This document shows, piece after piece, positions 1 to 9,531 of a stretch of 64,000 nucleotides of DNA. The stretch is from assembly GCA_036937835.1 (NCBI GenBank), contig CM072869.1, positions 24,009,001-24,073,000 on the forward strand, written 5' to 3'. Made by a program: the position numbers and the translations under genes. Below the pieces are notes generated by a model, which saw only the letters and a list, made by a program, of their open reading frames with translations, made no database searches and had not been told where the DNA came from. The DNA comes from Pampus argenteus (Eukaryota; Chordata; Actinopteri; Scombriformes; Stromateidae). The stretch's first letter is position 1. Each line of letters begins with the position of its first letter.

Positions 1-2301
1 CAGAAGTGAGTTTTTTGGTCCTAATCATTAGAAATCAGTTACTTGTTGATGGCAAACATGGTTTTGATTGAAAATATTGCTCCTTGTTTAAGAAAAACTG
101 TAGTTGTCAGTTTTGGCCTTCTCTCGCTGAGAGAAAGCTATTTTTAAAATGTTACAGTAAAAGCTGCAGGAAGCTCTCAGGAGTGAGTTTTTTGCTCCTA
201 ATCATTAGAAATCAGTTACTTGTTGATGGCAAACATGGTTTTGATTGAAAATATTGCTCCTTGTTTAAGAAAAACTGTAGTTGTCAGTTTTGGCCTTCTC
301 TCGCTGAGAGAAAGCTATTTTTAAAATGTTACAGTAAAAGCTGCAGGAAGCTCTCAGTAGTGAGTTTTTTGGTCCTAATCATTAGAAATCAGTTACTTGT
401 TGATGGCAAACATGGTTTTGATTGAAAATATTGCTCCTTGTTTAAGAAAAACTGTATGTCAGTTTTGGCCTTCTCTCGCTGAGAGAAAGCTATTTTTAAA
501 ATGTTACAGTAAAAGCTGCAGAAAGCTCTCTGAAGTGAGTTTTTTGGTCCTAATCATTAGAAATTAGTTACTTGTTGATGGCAAACATGGTTTTGATTGA
601 AAATATGGCTCCTTGTTTAAGAAAAACTGTAGTTGTCAGTTTTGGCCTGAGAGAAAGCTATATTTACAAATGTTACAGTAAAAGCTGCAGGAAGCTCTCA
701 GAAGTGAGTTTTTTGGTCCTAATCATTAGAAATCAGTGACTTGTTGATGGCAAACATGGTTTTGATTGAAAATATTGCTCCTTGTTTAAGAAAAACTGTA
801 GTTGTCAGTTTTGGCCTTCTCTCGCTGAGAGAAAGCTATTTTTAAAATGTTACAGTAAAAGCTGCAGAAAGATCTCTGAAGTGAGTTTTTTGGTCCTAAT
901 CATTAGAAATTAGTTACTTGTTGATGGCAAACATGGTTTTGATTGAAAATATTGCTCCTTGTTTAAGAAAAACTGTAGTTGTCAGTTTTGGCCTTCTCTC
1001 GCTGAGAGAAAGCTATTTTTAAAATGTTACAGTAAAAGCTGCAGGAAGCTCTCAGTAGTGAGTTTTTTGGTCCTAATCATTAGAAATTAGTTACTTGTTG
1101 ATGGCAAACATGGTTTTGATTGAAAATTTTGCTCCTTGTTTAAGAAAAACTGTAGTTGTCAGTTTTGGCCTGAGAGAAAGCTATATTTACAAATGTTACA
1201 GTAAAAGCTGCAGGAAGCTCTCAGAAGTGAGTTTTTTGGTCCTAATCATTAGAAATCAGTGACTTGTTGATGGCAAACATGGTTTTGATTGAAAATATTG
1301 CTCCTTGTTTAAGAAAAACTGTAGTTGTCAGTTTTGGCTTGAGAGAAAGCTATTTTTACAAATGTTACAGTAAAAGCTGCAGGAAGCTCTCAGAAGTGAG
1401 TTTTTTGCTCCTAATCATTAGAAATCAGTTACTTGTTGATGGCAAACATGGTTTTGATTGAAAATATTGCTCCTTGTTTAAGAAAAACTGTAGTTGTCAG
1501 TTTTGGCCTTCTCTCGCTGAGAGAAAGCTATTTTTAAAATGTTACAGTGAAAGCTGCAGGAAGCTCTCAGTAGTGAGTTTTTTGGTCCTAATCATTAGAA
1601 ATCAGTTACTTGTTGATGGCAAACATGGTTTTGATTGAAAATATTGCTCCTTGTTTAAGAAAAACTGTAGTTGTCAGTTTTGGCCTGAGAGAAAGCTATA
1701 TTTACAAATGTTACAGTAAAAGCTGCAGGAAGCTCTCAGAAGTGAGTTTTTTGGTCCTAATCATTAGAAATCAGTGACTTGTTGATGGCAAACATGGTTT
1801 TGATTGAAAATATTGCTCCTTGTTTAAGAAAAACTGTAGTTGTCAGTTTTGGCTTGAGAGAAAGCTATTTTTACAAATGTTACAGTAAAAGCTGCAGGAA
1901 GCTCTCAGAAGTGAGTTTTTTGCTCCTAATCATTAGAAATCAGTTACTTGTTGATGGCAAACATGGTTTTGATTGAAAATATTGCTCCTTGTTTAAGAAA
2001 AACTGTAGTTGTCAGTTTTGGCCTTCTCTCGCTGAGAGAAAGCTATTTTTAAAATGTTACAGTGAAAGCTGCAGGAAGCTCTCAGTAGTGAGTTTTTTGG
2101 TCCTAATCATTAGAAATCAGTTACTTGTTGATGGCAAACATGGTTTTGATTGAAAATATTGCTCCTTGTTTAAGAAAAACTGTAGTTGTCAGTTTTGGCC
2201 TTCTCTCGCTGAGAGAAAGCTATTTTTAAAATGTTACAGTAAAAGCTGCAGGAAGCTCTCAGAAGTGAGTTTTTTGGTCCTAATCATTAGAAATCAGTTA
2301 C
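1..2301 (+). repeat. Block 1: B/A monomer series with 515-bp 3-mer
   Basis: Monomers start at 43, 220, 397, 572, 741, 918, 1095, 1264, 1433, 1610, 1779, 1948 and 2125, after a 42-bp partial copy. The run from 1264 to 1778 is a 3-mer (169+177+169 bp): GGCTTGAG-type A, class B with ACAGTGAAAGC, then A with TATATTTAC. Its first two members recur at 1779-2124. The same 3-mer theme returns at 16445-17128, 18348-19031, 19726-20409, 23521-24204 and 43160-44020. Monomer 397 is 175 bp because it lacks two bases (CTGTATGTCAG for CTGTAGTTGTCAG). Confidence 0.88.
1433..1609 (+). repeat. Class B monomer (177 bp, 9-bp insert)
   Basis: Compared with class A, this type reads GGCCTTCTCTCGCTGAGAG where A reads GGCCTGAGAG, a 9-bp gain, and it reads TTTTTAAAATG where A reads TTTTTACAAATG, a 1-bp loss; the net is 177 bp. 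The insert makes CTCTC-GCT-GAGAG, an inverted repeat with a 3-base centre, and supplies the only CpG in the monomer. This copy also carries ACAGTGAAAGC instead of ACAGTAAAAGC, a variant shared with the monomer at 1948. Confidence 0.92.
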
Positions 2302-2414
2302 TTGTTGATGGCAAACATGGTTTTGATTGAAAATATTGCTCCTTGTTTAAGAAAAACTGTAGTTGTCAGTTTTGGCCTGAGAGAAAGCTATTTTTACAAA
2401 TGTTACAGTAAAAG

Positions 2415-2420
2415 CTGCAG
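2415..2420. other. PstI site CTGCAG, once per monomer
   Basis: CTGCAG occurs once in almost every monomer, so complete PstI digestion would give a ladder at the monomer period. Sites are lost in CTGCATGAAG monomers (24551, 47470, 52290), CTACAGG monomers (44875, 50210) and GATGCAGG monomers (32455, 33836, 35397, 36267, 38680, 41093, 62967). The losses recur at fixed HOR positions, so they are useful lineage markers. Confidence 0.85.
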
Positions 2421-2448
2421 GAAGCTCTCAGAAGTGAGTTTTTTGGTC

Positions 2449-2459
2449 CTAATCATTAG
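2449..2459. other. 11-bp dyad CTAATCATTAG present in nearly every monomer
   Basis: Arms CTAAT and ATTAG are exact reverse complements around a central C. The motif is conserved across classes A, B, B2 and C. Exceptions are traceable lineages: CTGATCATTAG (for example in monomers 31771, 37996, 40409, 42822, 62283, and in 45737 and 51072), CTAATCCTTAG (32286, 33667, 35228, 36098, 38511, 40924, 62798) and ATAATCATTAG (32109, 33490, 62621). A protein-binding role is possible but only inferred. Confidence 0.8.
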
Positions 2460-2977
2460 AAATCAGTTACTTGTTGATGGCAAACATGGTTTTGATTGAA
2501 AATATTGCTCCTTGTTTAAGAAAAACTGTAGTTGTCAGTTTTGGCCTGAGAGAAAGCTATTTTTACAAATGTTACAGTAAAAGCTGCAGGAAGCTCTCAG
2601 AAGTGAGTTTTTTGGTCCTAATCATTAGAAATCAGTTACTTGTTGATGGCAAACATGGTTTTGATTGAAAATATTGCTCCTTGTTTAAGAAAAACTGTAG
2701 TTGTCAGTTTTGGCCTGAGAGAAAGCTATTTTTACAAATGTTACAGTAAAAGCTGCAGGAAGCTCTCAGAAGTGAGTTTTTTGGTCCTAATCATTAGAAA
2801 TCAGTTACTTGTTGATGGCAAACATGGTTTTGATTGAAAATATTGCTCCTTGTTTAAGAAAAACTGTAGTTGTCAGTTTTGGCCTGAGAGAAAGCTATTT
2901 TTACAAATGTTACAGTAAAAGCTGCAGGAAGCATTCAGAAGTGAGTTTTTTGCTCCTAATCATTAGAAATCAGTTAC

Positions 2978-3154
2978 TTGTTGATGGCAAACATGGTTTT
3001 GATTGAAAATATTGCTCCTTGTTTAAGAAAAACTGTAGTTGTCAGCTTTGGCCTACTCTCGCTGAGAGAAAGCTATTTTTAAAATGTTACAGTAAAAGCT
3101 GCAGGAAGCTCTCAGAAGTGAGTTTTTTGGTCCTAATCATTAGAAATCAGTTAC
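2978..3154 (+). repeat. Class B2 monomer (177 bp, CTACTCTCGCTG form)
   Basis: This is a sister of class B with CAGCTTTGGCCTACTCTCG in place of CAGTTTTGGCCTTCTCTCG. It almost always follows a class A monomer that carries GAAGCATTCAG, so the pair behaves as a fixed 346-bp dimer (for example 2809-3154, 8312 region neighbours, 28323-28668, 63493-63838). A sub-variant with AGCTCTGTCCTAC occurs at 25227, 47977 and 52966, and one with AGCTTTGTCCTAC at 28492 and 56402. Confidence 0.9.
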
Positions 3155-4514
3155 TTGTTGATGGCAAACATGGTTTTGATTGAAAATATTGCTCCTTGTT
3201 TAAGAAAAACTGTAGTTGTCAGTTTTGGCCTGAGAGAAAGCTATTTTTACAAATGTTACAGTAAAAGCTGCAGGAAGCATTCAGAAGTGAGTTTTTTGGT
3301 CCTAATCATTAGAAATCAGTTACTTGTTGATGGCAAACATGGTTTTGATTGAAAATATTGCTCCTTGTTTAAGAAAAACTGTAGTTGTCAGTTTTGGCCT
3401 GAGAGAAAGCTATTTTTACAAATGTTACAGTAAAAGCTGCAGGAAGCTCTCAGAAGTGAGTTTTTTGGTCCTAATCATTAGAAATCAGTTACTTGTTGAT
3501 GGCAAACATGGTTTTGATTGAAAATATTGCTCCTTGTTTAAGAAAAACTGTAGTTGTCAGTTTTGGCCTGAGAGAAAGCTATTTTTACAAATGTTACAGT
3601 AAAAGCTGCAGGAAGCTCTCAGAAGTGAGTTTTTTGGTCCTAATCATTAGAAATCAGTTACTTGTTGATGGCAAACATGGTTTTGATTGAAAATATTGCT
3701 CCTTGTTTAAGAAAAACTGTAGTTGTCAGTTTTAGCCTGAGAGAAAGCTATTTTTACAAATGTTACAGTAAAAGCTGCAGGAAGCATTCAGAAGTGAGTT
3801 TTTTGCTCCTAATCATTAGAAATCAGTTACTTGTTGATGGCAAACATGGTTTTGATTGAAAATATTGCTCCTTGTTTAAGAAAAACTGTAGTTGTCAGCT
3901 TTGGCCTACTCTCGCTGAGAGAAAGCTATTTTTAAAATGTTACAGTAAAAGCTGCAGGAAGCTCTCAGAAGTGAGTTTTTTGGTCCTAATCATTAGAAAT
4001 CAGTTACTTGTTGATGGCAAACATGGTTTTGATTGAAAATATTGCTCCTTGTTTAAGAAAAACTGTAGTTGTCAGTTTTGGCCTGAGAGAAAGCTATTTT
4101 TACAAATGTTACAGTAAAAGCTGCAGGAAGCATTCAGAAGTGAGTTTTTTGCTCCTAATCATTAGAAATCAGTTACTTGTTGATTGCAAACATGGTTTTG
4201 ATTGAAAATATTGCTCCTTGTTCAAGAAAAACTGTAGTTGTCAGTTTTGGCCTGAGAGAAAGCTATTTTTACAAATGTTACAGTAAAAGCTGCAGGAAGC
4301 TCTCAGAAGTGAGTTTTTTGGTCCTAATCATTAGAAATCAGTTACTTGTTGATGGCAAACATGGTTTTGATTGAAAATATTGCTCCTTGTTTAAGAAAAA
4401 CTGTAGTTGTCAGTTTTGGCTTGAGAGAAAGCTATTTTTACAAATGTTACAGTAAAAGCTGCAGGAAGCTCTCAGAAGTGAGTTTTTTGGTCCTAATCAT
4501 TAGAAATCAGTTAC

Positions 4515-4692
4515 TTGTTGATGGCAAACATGGTTTTGATTGAAAATATTGCTCCTTGTTTAAGAAAAACTGTAGTTGTCAGTTTTGGCCTTCTCTCGCT
4601 GAGAGAAAGCTATTTTTTAAAATGTTACAGTAAAAGCTGCAGGAAGCTCTCAGAAGTGAGTTTTTTGCTCCTAATCATTAGAAATCAGTTAC
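4515..4692 (+). repeat. Class B monomer with T6 run (178 bp)
   Basis: Same as class B but with TTTTTTAAAATG, one extra T. It is followed in most places by a T7 or T8 class A monomer with GGCCTGAAAGAAAG, forming a 349- or 350-bp dimer (for example 26601, 27467, 29526, 30736, 32802, 34183, 36790, 39203, 41616, 49351, 54340, 55377, 57266, 58476, 63144). Confidence 0.88.
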
Positions 4693-4869
4693 TTGTTGAT
4701 GGCAAACATGGTTTTGATTGAAAATATTGCTCCTTGTTTAAGAAAAACTGTAGTTGTCAGTTTTGGCCTTCTCTCGCTGAGAGAAAGCTATTTTTAAAAT
4801 GTTACAGTAAAAGCTGCAGGAAGCTCTCAGTAGTATGTTTTTTGGTCCTAATCATTAGAAATCAGTTAC

Positions 4870-6765
4870 TTGTTGATGGCAAACATGGTTTTGATTGAAA
4901 ATATTGCTCCTTGTTTAAGAAAAACTGTAGTTGTCAGTTTTGGCCTGAGAGAAAGCTATTTTTACAAATGTTACAGTAAAAGCTGCAGGAAGCATTCAGA
5001 AGTGAGTTTTTTGCTCCTAATCATTAGAAATCAGTTACTTGTTGATGGCAAACATGGTTTTGATTAAAAATATTGCTCCTTGTTTAAGAAAAACTATAGT
5101 TGTCAGTTTTGGGCTTCTCTCGCCGAGAGAAAGCTATTTTTAAAATGTTACAGTAAAAGCTGCAGGAAGCTCTCAGAAGTGAGTTTTTTGGTCCTAATCA
5201 TTAGAAATCAGTTACTTGTTGATGGCAAACATGGTTTTGATTGAAAATATTGCTCCTTGTTTAAGAAAAACTGTAGTTGTCAGTTTTGGCCTGAGAGAAA
5301 GCTATTTTTTACAAATGTTACAGTAAAAGCTGCAGGAAGCTCTCAGAAGTGAGTTTTTTGGTCCTAATCATTAGAAATCAGTTACTTGTTGATGGCAAAC
5401 ATGGTTTTGATGGAAAATATTGCTCCTTGTTTAAGAAAAACTGTAGTTGTCAGTTTTGGCCTGAGAGAAAGCTATTTTTACAAATGTTACAGTAAAAGCT
5501 GCAGGAAGCTCTCAGAAGTGAGTTTTTTGGTCCTAATCATTAGAAATCAGTTACTTGTTGATGGCAAACATGGTTTTGATTGAAAATATTGCTCCTTGTT
5601 TAAGAAAAACTGTAGTTGTCAGTTTTGGCCTGAGAGAAAGCTATTTTTACAAATGTTACAGTAAAAGCTGCAGGAAGCTCTCAGAAGTGAGTTTTTTGGT
5701 CCTAATCATTAGAAATCAGTTACTTGTTGATGGCAAACATGGTTTTGATTGAAAATATTGCTCCTTGTTTAAGAAAAACTGTAGTTGTCAGTTTTGGCCT
5801 TCTCTCGCTGAGAGATAGCTATTTTTTAAAATGTTACAGTAAAAGCTGCAGGAAGCTCTCAGAAGTGAGTTTTTTGGTCCTAATCATTAGAAATCAGTTA
5901 CTTGTTGATGGCAAATATGGTTTTGATTGAAAATATTGCTCCTTGTTTAAGAAAAACTGTAGTTGTCAGTTTTGGCCTGAAAGAAAGCTATTTTTTTACA
6001 AATGTTACAGTAAAAGCTGCAGGAAGCTCTCAGAAGTGAGTTTTTTGGTCCTAATCATTAGAAATCAGTTACTTGTTGATGGCAAACATGGTTTTGATTG
6101 AAAATATTGCTCCTTGTTTAAGAAAAACTGTAGTTGTCAGTTTTGGCCTGAGAGAAAGCTATTTTTACAAATGTTACAGTAAAAGCTGCAGGAAGCATTC
6201 AGAAGAGAGTTTTTTGCTCCTAATCATTAGAAATCAGTTACTTGTTGATGGCAAACATGGTTTTGATTGAAAATATTGCTCCTTGTTTAAGAAAAACTGT
6301 AGTTGTCAGCTTTGGCCTACTCTCGCTGAGAGAAAGCTATTTTTAAAATGTTACAGTAAAAGCTGCAGGAAGCTCTCAGAAGTGAGTTTTTTGGTCCTAA
6401 TCATTAGAAATCAGTTACTTGTTGATGGCAAACATGGTTTTGATTGAAAATATTGCTCCTTGTTTAAGAAAAACTATAGTTGTCAGTTTTGGCCTTCTCT
6501 CGCTGAGAGAAAGCTATTTTTAAAATGTTACAGTAAAAGCTGCAGGAAGCTCTCAGAAGTGAGTTTTTTGGTCCTAATCATTAGAAATCAGTTACTTGTT
6601 GATGGCAAACATGGTTTTGATTGAAAATATTGCTCCTTGTTTAAGAAAAACTGTAGTTGTCAGTTTTGGCTTGAGAGAAAGCTATTTTTTACAAATGTTA
6701 CAGTAAAAGCTGCAGGAAGCTCTCAGAAGTGAGTTTTTTGCTCCTAATCATTAGAAATCAGTTAC
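4870..6765 (+). repeat. Block 3: mixed monomers, no clear HOR
   Basis: Starts are 4870, 5039, 5216, 5386, 5555, 5724, 5902, 6073, 6242, 6419 and 6596. The 5724-6241 stretch (178-bp B, T7 A with GAAAGAAAG, then A with AGAAGAGAG) resembles the 26601-27119 family far to the right. Monomer 5039 is a hybrid: its first part reads like class C (GATTAAAAATATTG, ACTATAG, CGCCGAG) and its end like class B (TTTTTAAAATG). The 6419 monomer has ACTATAG in an otherwise class B body. Confidence 0.82.
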
Positions 6766-7458
6766 TTGTTGATGGCAAACATGGTTTTGATTGAAAATAT
6801 TGCTCCTTGTTTAAGAAAAACTGTAGTTGTCAGTTTTGGCTTGAGAGAAAGCTATTTTTACAAATGTTACAGTAAAAGCTGCAGGAAGCTCTCAGAAGTG
6901 AGTTTTTTGCTCCTAATCATTAGAAATCAGTTACTTGTTGATGGCAAACATGGTTTTGATTGAAAATATTGCTCCTTGTTTAAGAAAAACTGTAGTTGTC
7001 AGTTTTGGCCTTCTCTCGCTGAGAGAAAGCTATTTTTAAAATGTTACAGTAAAAGCTGCAGGAAGCTCTCAGTAGTATGTTTTTTGGTCCTAATCATTAG
7101 AAATCAGTTACTTGTTGATGGCAAACATGGTTTTGATTGAAAATATTGCTCCTTGTTTAAGAAAAACTGTAGTTGTCAGTTTTGGCCTGAGAGAAAGCTA
7201 TTTTTTACAAATGTTACAGTAAAAGCTGCAGGAAGCTCTCAGAAGTGAGTTTTTTGGTCCTAATCATTAGAAATCAGTTACTTGTTGATGGCAAACATGG
7301 TTTTGATTGAAAATATTGCTCCTTGTTTAAGAAAAACTGTAGTTGTCAGTTTTGGCCTTCTCTCGCTGAGAGAAAGCTATTTTTAAAATGTTACAGTAAA
7401 AGCTGCAGGAAGCTCTCAGAAGTGAGTTTTTTGGTCCTAATCATTAGAAATCAGTTAC
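6766..7458 (+). repeat. Lead-in 4-mer (693 bp) of the shared module, copy 1
   Basis: Monomers of 169, 177, 170 and 177 bp start at 6766, 6935, 7112 and 7282. The same four, in the same order and lengths, precede the module at 14027-14719 and 21103-21795. The second monomer ends CAGTAGTATG, a distinctive variant of CAGAAGTGAG found at this position in each copy. Confidence 0.88.
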
Positions 7459-8480
7459 TTGTTGATGGCAAACATGGTTTTGATTGAAAATATTGCTCCT
7501 TGTTTAAGAAAAACTGTAGTTGTCAGTTTTGGCCTGAGAGAAAGCTATTTTTACAAATGTTATAGTAAAAGCTGCAGGAAGCTCTCAGAAGTGAGTTTTT
7601 TGGTCCTAATCATTAGAAATCAGTTACTTGTTGATGGCAAACATGGTTTTGATTGAAAATATTGCTCCTTGTTTAAGAAAAACTGTAGTTGTCAGTTTTC
7701 GCCTGAGAGAAAGCTATTTTTACAAATGTTACAGTAAAAGCTGCAGGAAGCTCTCAGAAGTGAGTTTTTTGGTCCTAATCATTAGAAATCAGTTACTTGT
7801 TGATGGCAAACATGGTTTTGATTGAAAATATTGCTCCTTGTTTAAGAAAAACTGTAGTTGTCAGTTTTGGCCTGAGAGAAAGCTATTTTTACAAATGTTA
7901 CAGTAAAAGCTGCAGGAAGCTCTCAGAAGTGAGTTTTTTGGTCCTAATCATTAGAAATCAGTTACTTGTTGATGGCAAACATGGTTTTGATTGAAAATAT
8001 TGCTCCTTGTTTAAGAAAAACTGTAGTTGTCAGTTTTGGCCTGAGAGAAAGCTATTTTTACAAATGTTACAGTAAAAGCTGCAGGAAGCATTCAGAAGTG
8101 AGTTTTTTGCTCCTAATCATTAGAAATCAGTTACTTGTTGATGGCAAACATGGTTTTGATTGAAAATATTGCTCCTTGTTTAAGAAAAACTGTAGTTGTC
8201 AGCTTTGGCCTACTCTCGCTGAGAGAAAGCTATTTTTAAAATGTTACAGTAAAAGCTGCAGGAAGCTCTCAGAAGTGAGTTTTTTGGTCCTAATCATTAG
8301 AAATCAGTTACTTGTTGATGGCAAACATGGTTTTGATTGAAAATATTGCTCCTTGTTTAAGAAAAACTGTAGTTGTCAGTTTTGGCCTGAGAGAAAGCTA
8401 TTTTTACAAATGTTACAGTAAAAGCTGCAGGAAGCATTCAGAAGTGAGTTTTTTGCTCCTAATCATTAGAAATCAGTTAC

Positions 8481-8658
8481 TTGTTGATGGCAAACATGGT
8501 TTTGATTAAAAATATTGCTCCTTGTTTAAGAAAAACTATAGTTGTCAGTTTTGGGCTTCTCTCGCCGAGAGAAAGCTATTTTTACAAATGTTACAGTAAA
8601 AGCTGCAGGAAGCTCTCAGAAGTGAGTTTTTTGGTCCTAATCATTAGAAATCAGTTAC
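8481..8658 (+). repeat. Class C monomer (178 bp, strong dyad)
   Basis: Class C has the insert in the form TTCTCTCGCCGAGAGAA and keeps the A-class ending TTTTTACAAATG, giving 178 bp (179 with T6). It often occurs as three in a row: first with GATTAAAAATATTG and ACTATAG and GGGCTTCTC, second with GATTGAAAATATTG and GGCCTTCTC, third with AAATATGGCTCC and CAGCTTTGGGC. Triplets start at 8481, 10554, 12441, 13322, 15742, 22818, 45559 and 50894; further single or paired copies lie at 17476, 17823, 18001 and 19379. In the triplet at 22818 the first member has GCTGAG instead of GCCGAG, probably a local conversion to the class B form. Confidence 0.92.
8557..8573. other. 17-bp perfect dyad TTCTCTCG-C-CGAGAGAA
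   Basis: The two 8-base arms are exact reverse complements around a single central C. With one bulged A the pairing can be extended outward by two more bases (GC on the left, GC on the right). The same dyad is present in about 28 monomers of class C type. In class B monomers the central GCT reduces it to 7-base arms, and class A lacks the left arm completely. It is therefore a class-specific potential hairpin or cruciform, or a symmetric protein-binding site. Function is not known from the sequence. Confidence 0.85.
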
Positions 8659-9531
8659 TTGTTGATGGCAAACATGGTTTTGATTGAAAATATTGCTCCT
8701 TGTTTAAGAAAAACTGTAGTTGTCAGTTTTGGCCTTCTCTCGCCGAGAGAAAGCTATTTTTACAAATGTTACAGTAAAAGCTGCAGAAAGCTCTCTGAAG
8801 TGAGTTTTTTGGTCCTAATCATTAGAAATTAGTTACTTGTTGATGGCAAACATGGTTTTGATTGAAAATATGGCTCCTTGTTTAAGAAAAACTATAGTTG
8901 TCAGCTTTGGGCTTCTCTCGCCGAGAGAAAGCTATTTTTACAAATGTTACAGTAAAAGCTGCAGGAAGCTCTCAGAAGTGAGTTTTTTGCTCCTAATCAT
9001 TAGAAATCAGTTACTTGTTGATGGCAAACATGGTTTTGATTGAAAATATTGCTCCTTGTTTAAGAAAAACTGTAGTTGTCAGTTTTGGCTTGAGAGAAAG
9101 CTATTTTTTACAAATGTTACAGTAAAAGCTGCAGGAAGCTCTCAGAAGTGAGTTTTTTGCTCCTAATCATTAGAAATCAGTTACTTGTTGATGGCAAACA
9201 TGGTTTTGATTGAAAATATTGCTCCTTGTTTAAGAAAAACTGTAGTTGTCAGTTTTGGCTTGAGAGAAAGCTATTTTTTACAAATGTTACAGTAAAAGCT
9301 GCAGGAAGCTCTCAGTAGTATGTTTTTTGGTCCTAATCATTAGAAATCAGTTACTTGTTGATGGCAAACATGGTTTTGATTGAAAATATTGCTCCTTGTT
9401 TAAGAAAAACTGTAGTTGTCAGTTTTGGCCTTCTCTCGCTGAGAGAAAGCTATTTTTAAAATGTTACAGTAAAAGCTGCAGGAAGCTCTCAGAAGTGAGT
9501 TTTTTGGTCCTAATCATTAGAAATCAGTTAC

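Larger units (their letters stand above)
2302..2470 (+). repeat. Class A reference monomer (169 bp, T5)
   Basis: This is a clean copy of the basic unit. Landmarks by offset from its first base: TTGTTGATGG at 1-10, AAGAAAAACTG at 48-58, GTTTTGGCCTGAGAG at 68-82, the T5 run inside CTATTTTTACAAATG at 88-102, the PstI site CTGCAG at 114-119, a T6 run in GAGTTTTTTGG, and the 11-bp dyad CTAATCATTAG at 148-158. It contains no CpG dinucleotide. Frequent A-class point variants are GGCTTGAG for GGCCTGAG, GAAGCATTCAG for GAAGCTCTCAG, TTTGCTCC for TTTGGTCC, TATATTTAC for TATTTTTAC and CAGTGAC for CAGTTAC. These variants recur at fixed places within higher-order repeats. Confidence 0.95.
2302..4869 (+). 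repeat. Block 2: 853-bp 5-mer repeated in tandem
   Basis: Monomers start at 2302, 2471, 2640, 2809, 2978 and, one 853-bp step on, at 3155, 3324, 3493, 3662, 3831; the next step begins at 4008. Each unit is four class A monomers followed by one B2. The fourth A carries GAAGCATTCAG in both units. The third unit departs from the pattern after its first monomer (4008, 4177, 4346, then a 178-bp B at 4515 and a 177-bp B at 4693). The monomer at 3662 has a private change, TTTTAGCCTG. Confidence 0.87.
7459..9531 (+). repeat. 2073-bp 12-mer HOR, copy 1
   Basis: Twelve monomers: four class A (7459, 7628, 7797, 7966), B2 (8135), A (8312), three class C (8481, 8659, 8837), two T6 A (9015, 9185) and one B (9355). 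Lengths sum to 2073 bp. Every start recurs exactly 2073 bp later as far as 10910. Small private changes such as TTTTCGCCTG near 7700 distinguish the copies. The first nine monomers form the core module also found at 14720, 21796, 44537 and 49872. Confidence 0.9.

Noticed and set aside
2302..2470. Monomer as an ancient duplication of two half-units (CAGTTTTGGCCT and GAGTTTTTTGGTCCT look alike)
   Set aside because: The two similar strings are about 70 bp apart, not half of 169, and the surrounding bases do not align by eye.
8481..8520. Polyadenylation-like ATTAAA in class C monomers
   Set aside because: A chance hexamer from GATTGAAA to GATTAAAA in an AT-rich repeat, with no gene upstream.
8557..8573. 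Rho-independent-type terminator hairpin
   Set aside because: The dyad is followed by a T-run, but the stem is short, the sequence is eukaryotic satellite and no transcript unit precedes it.
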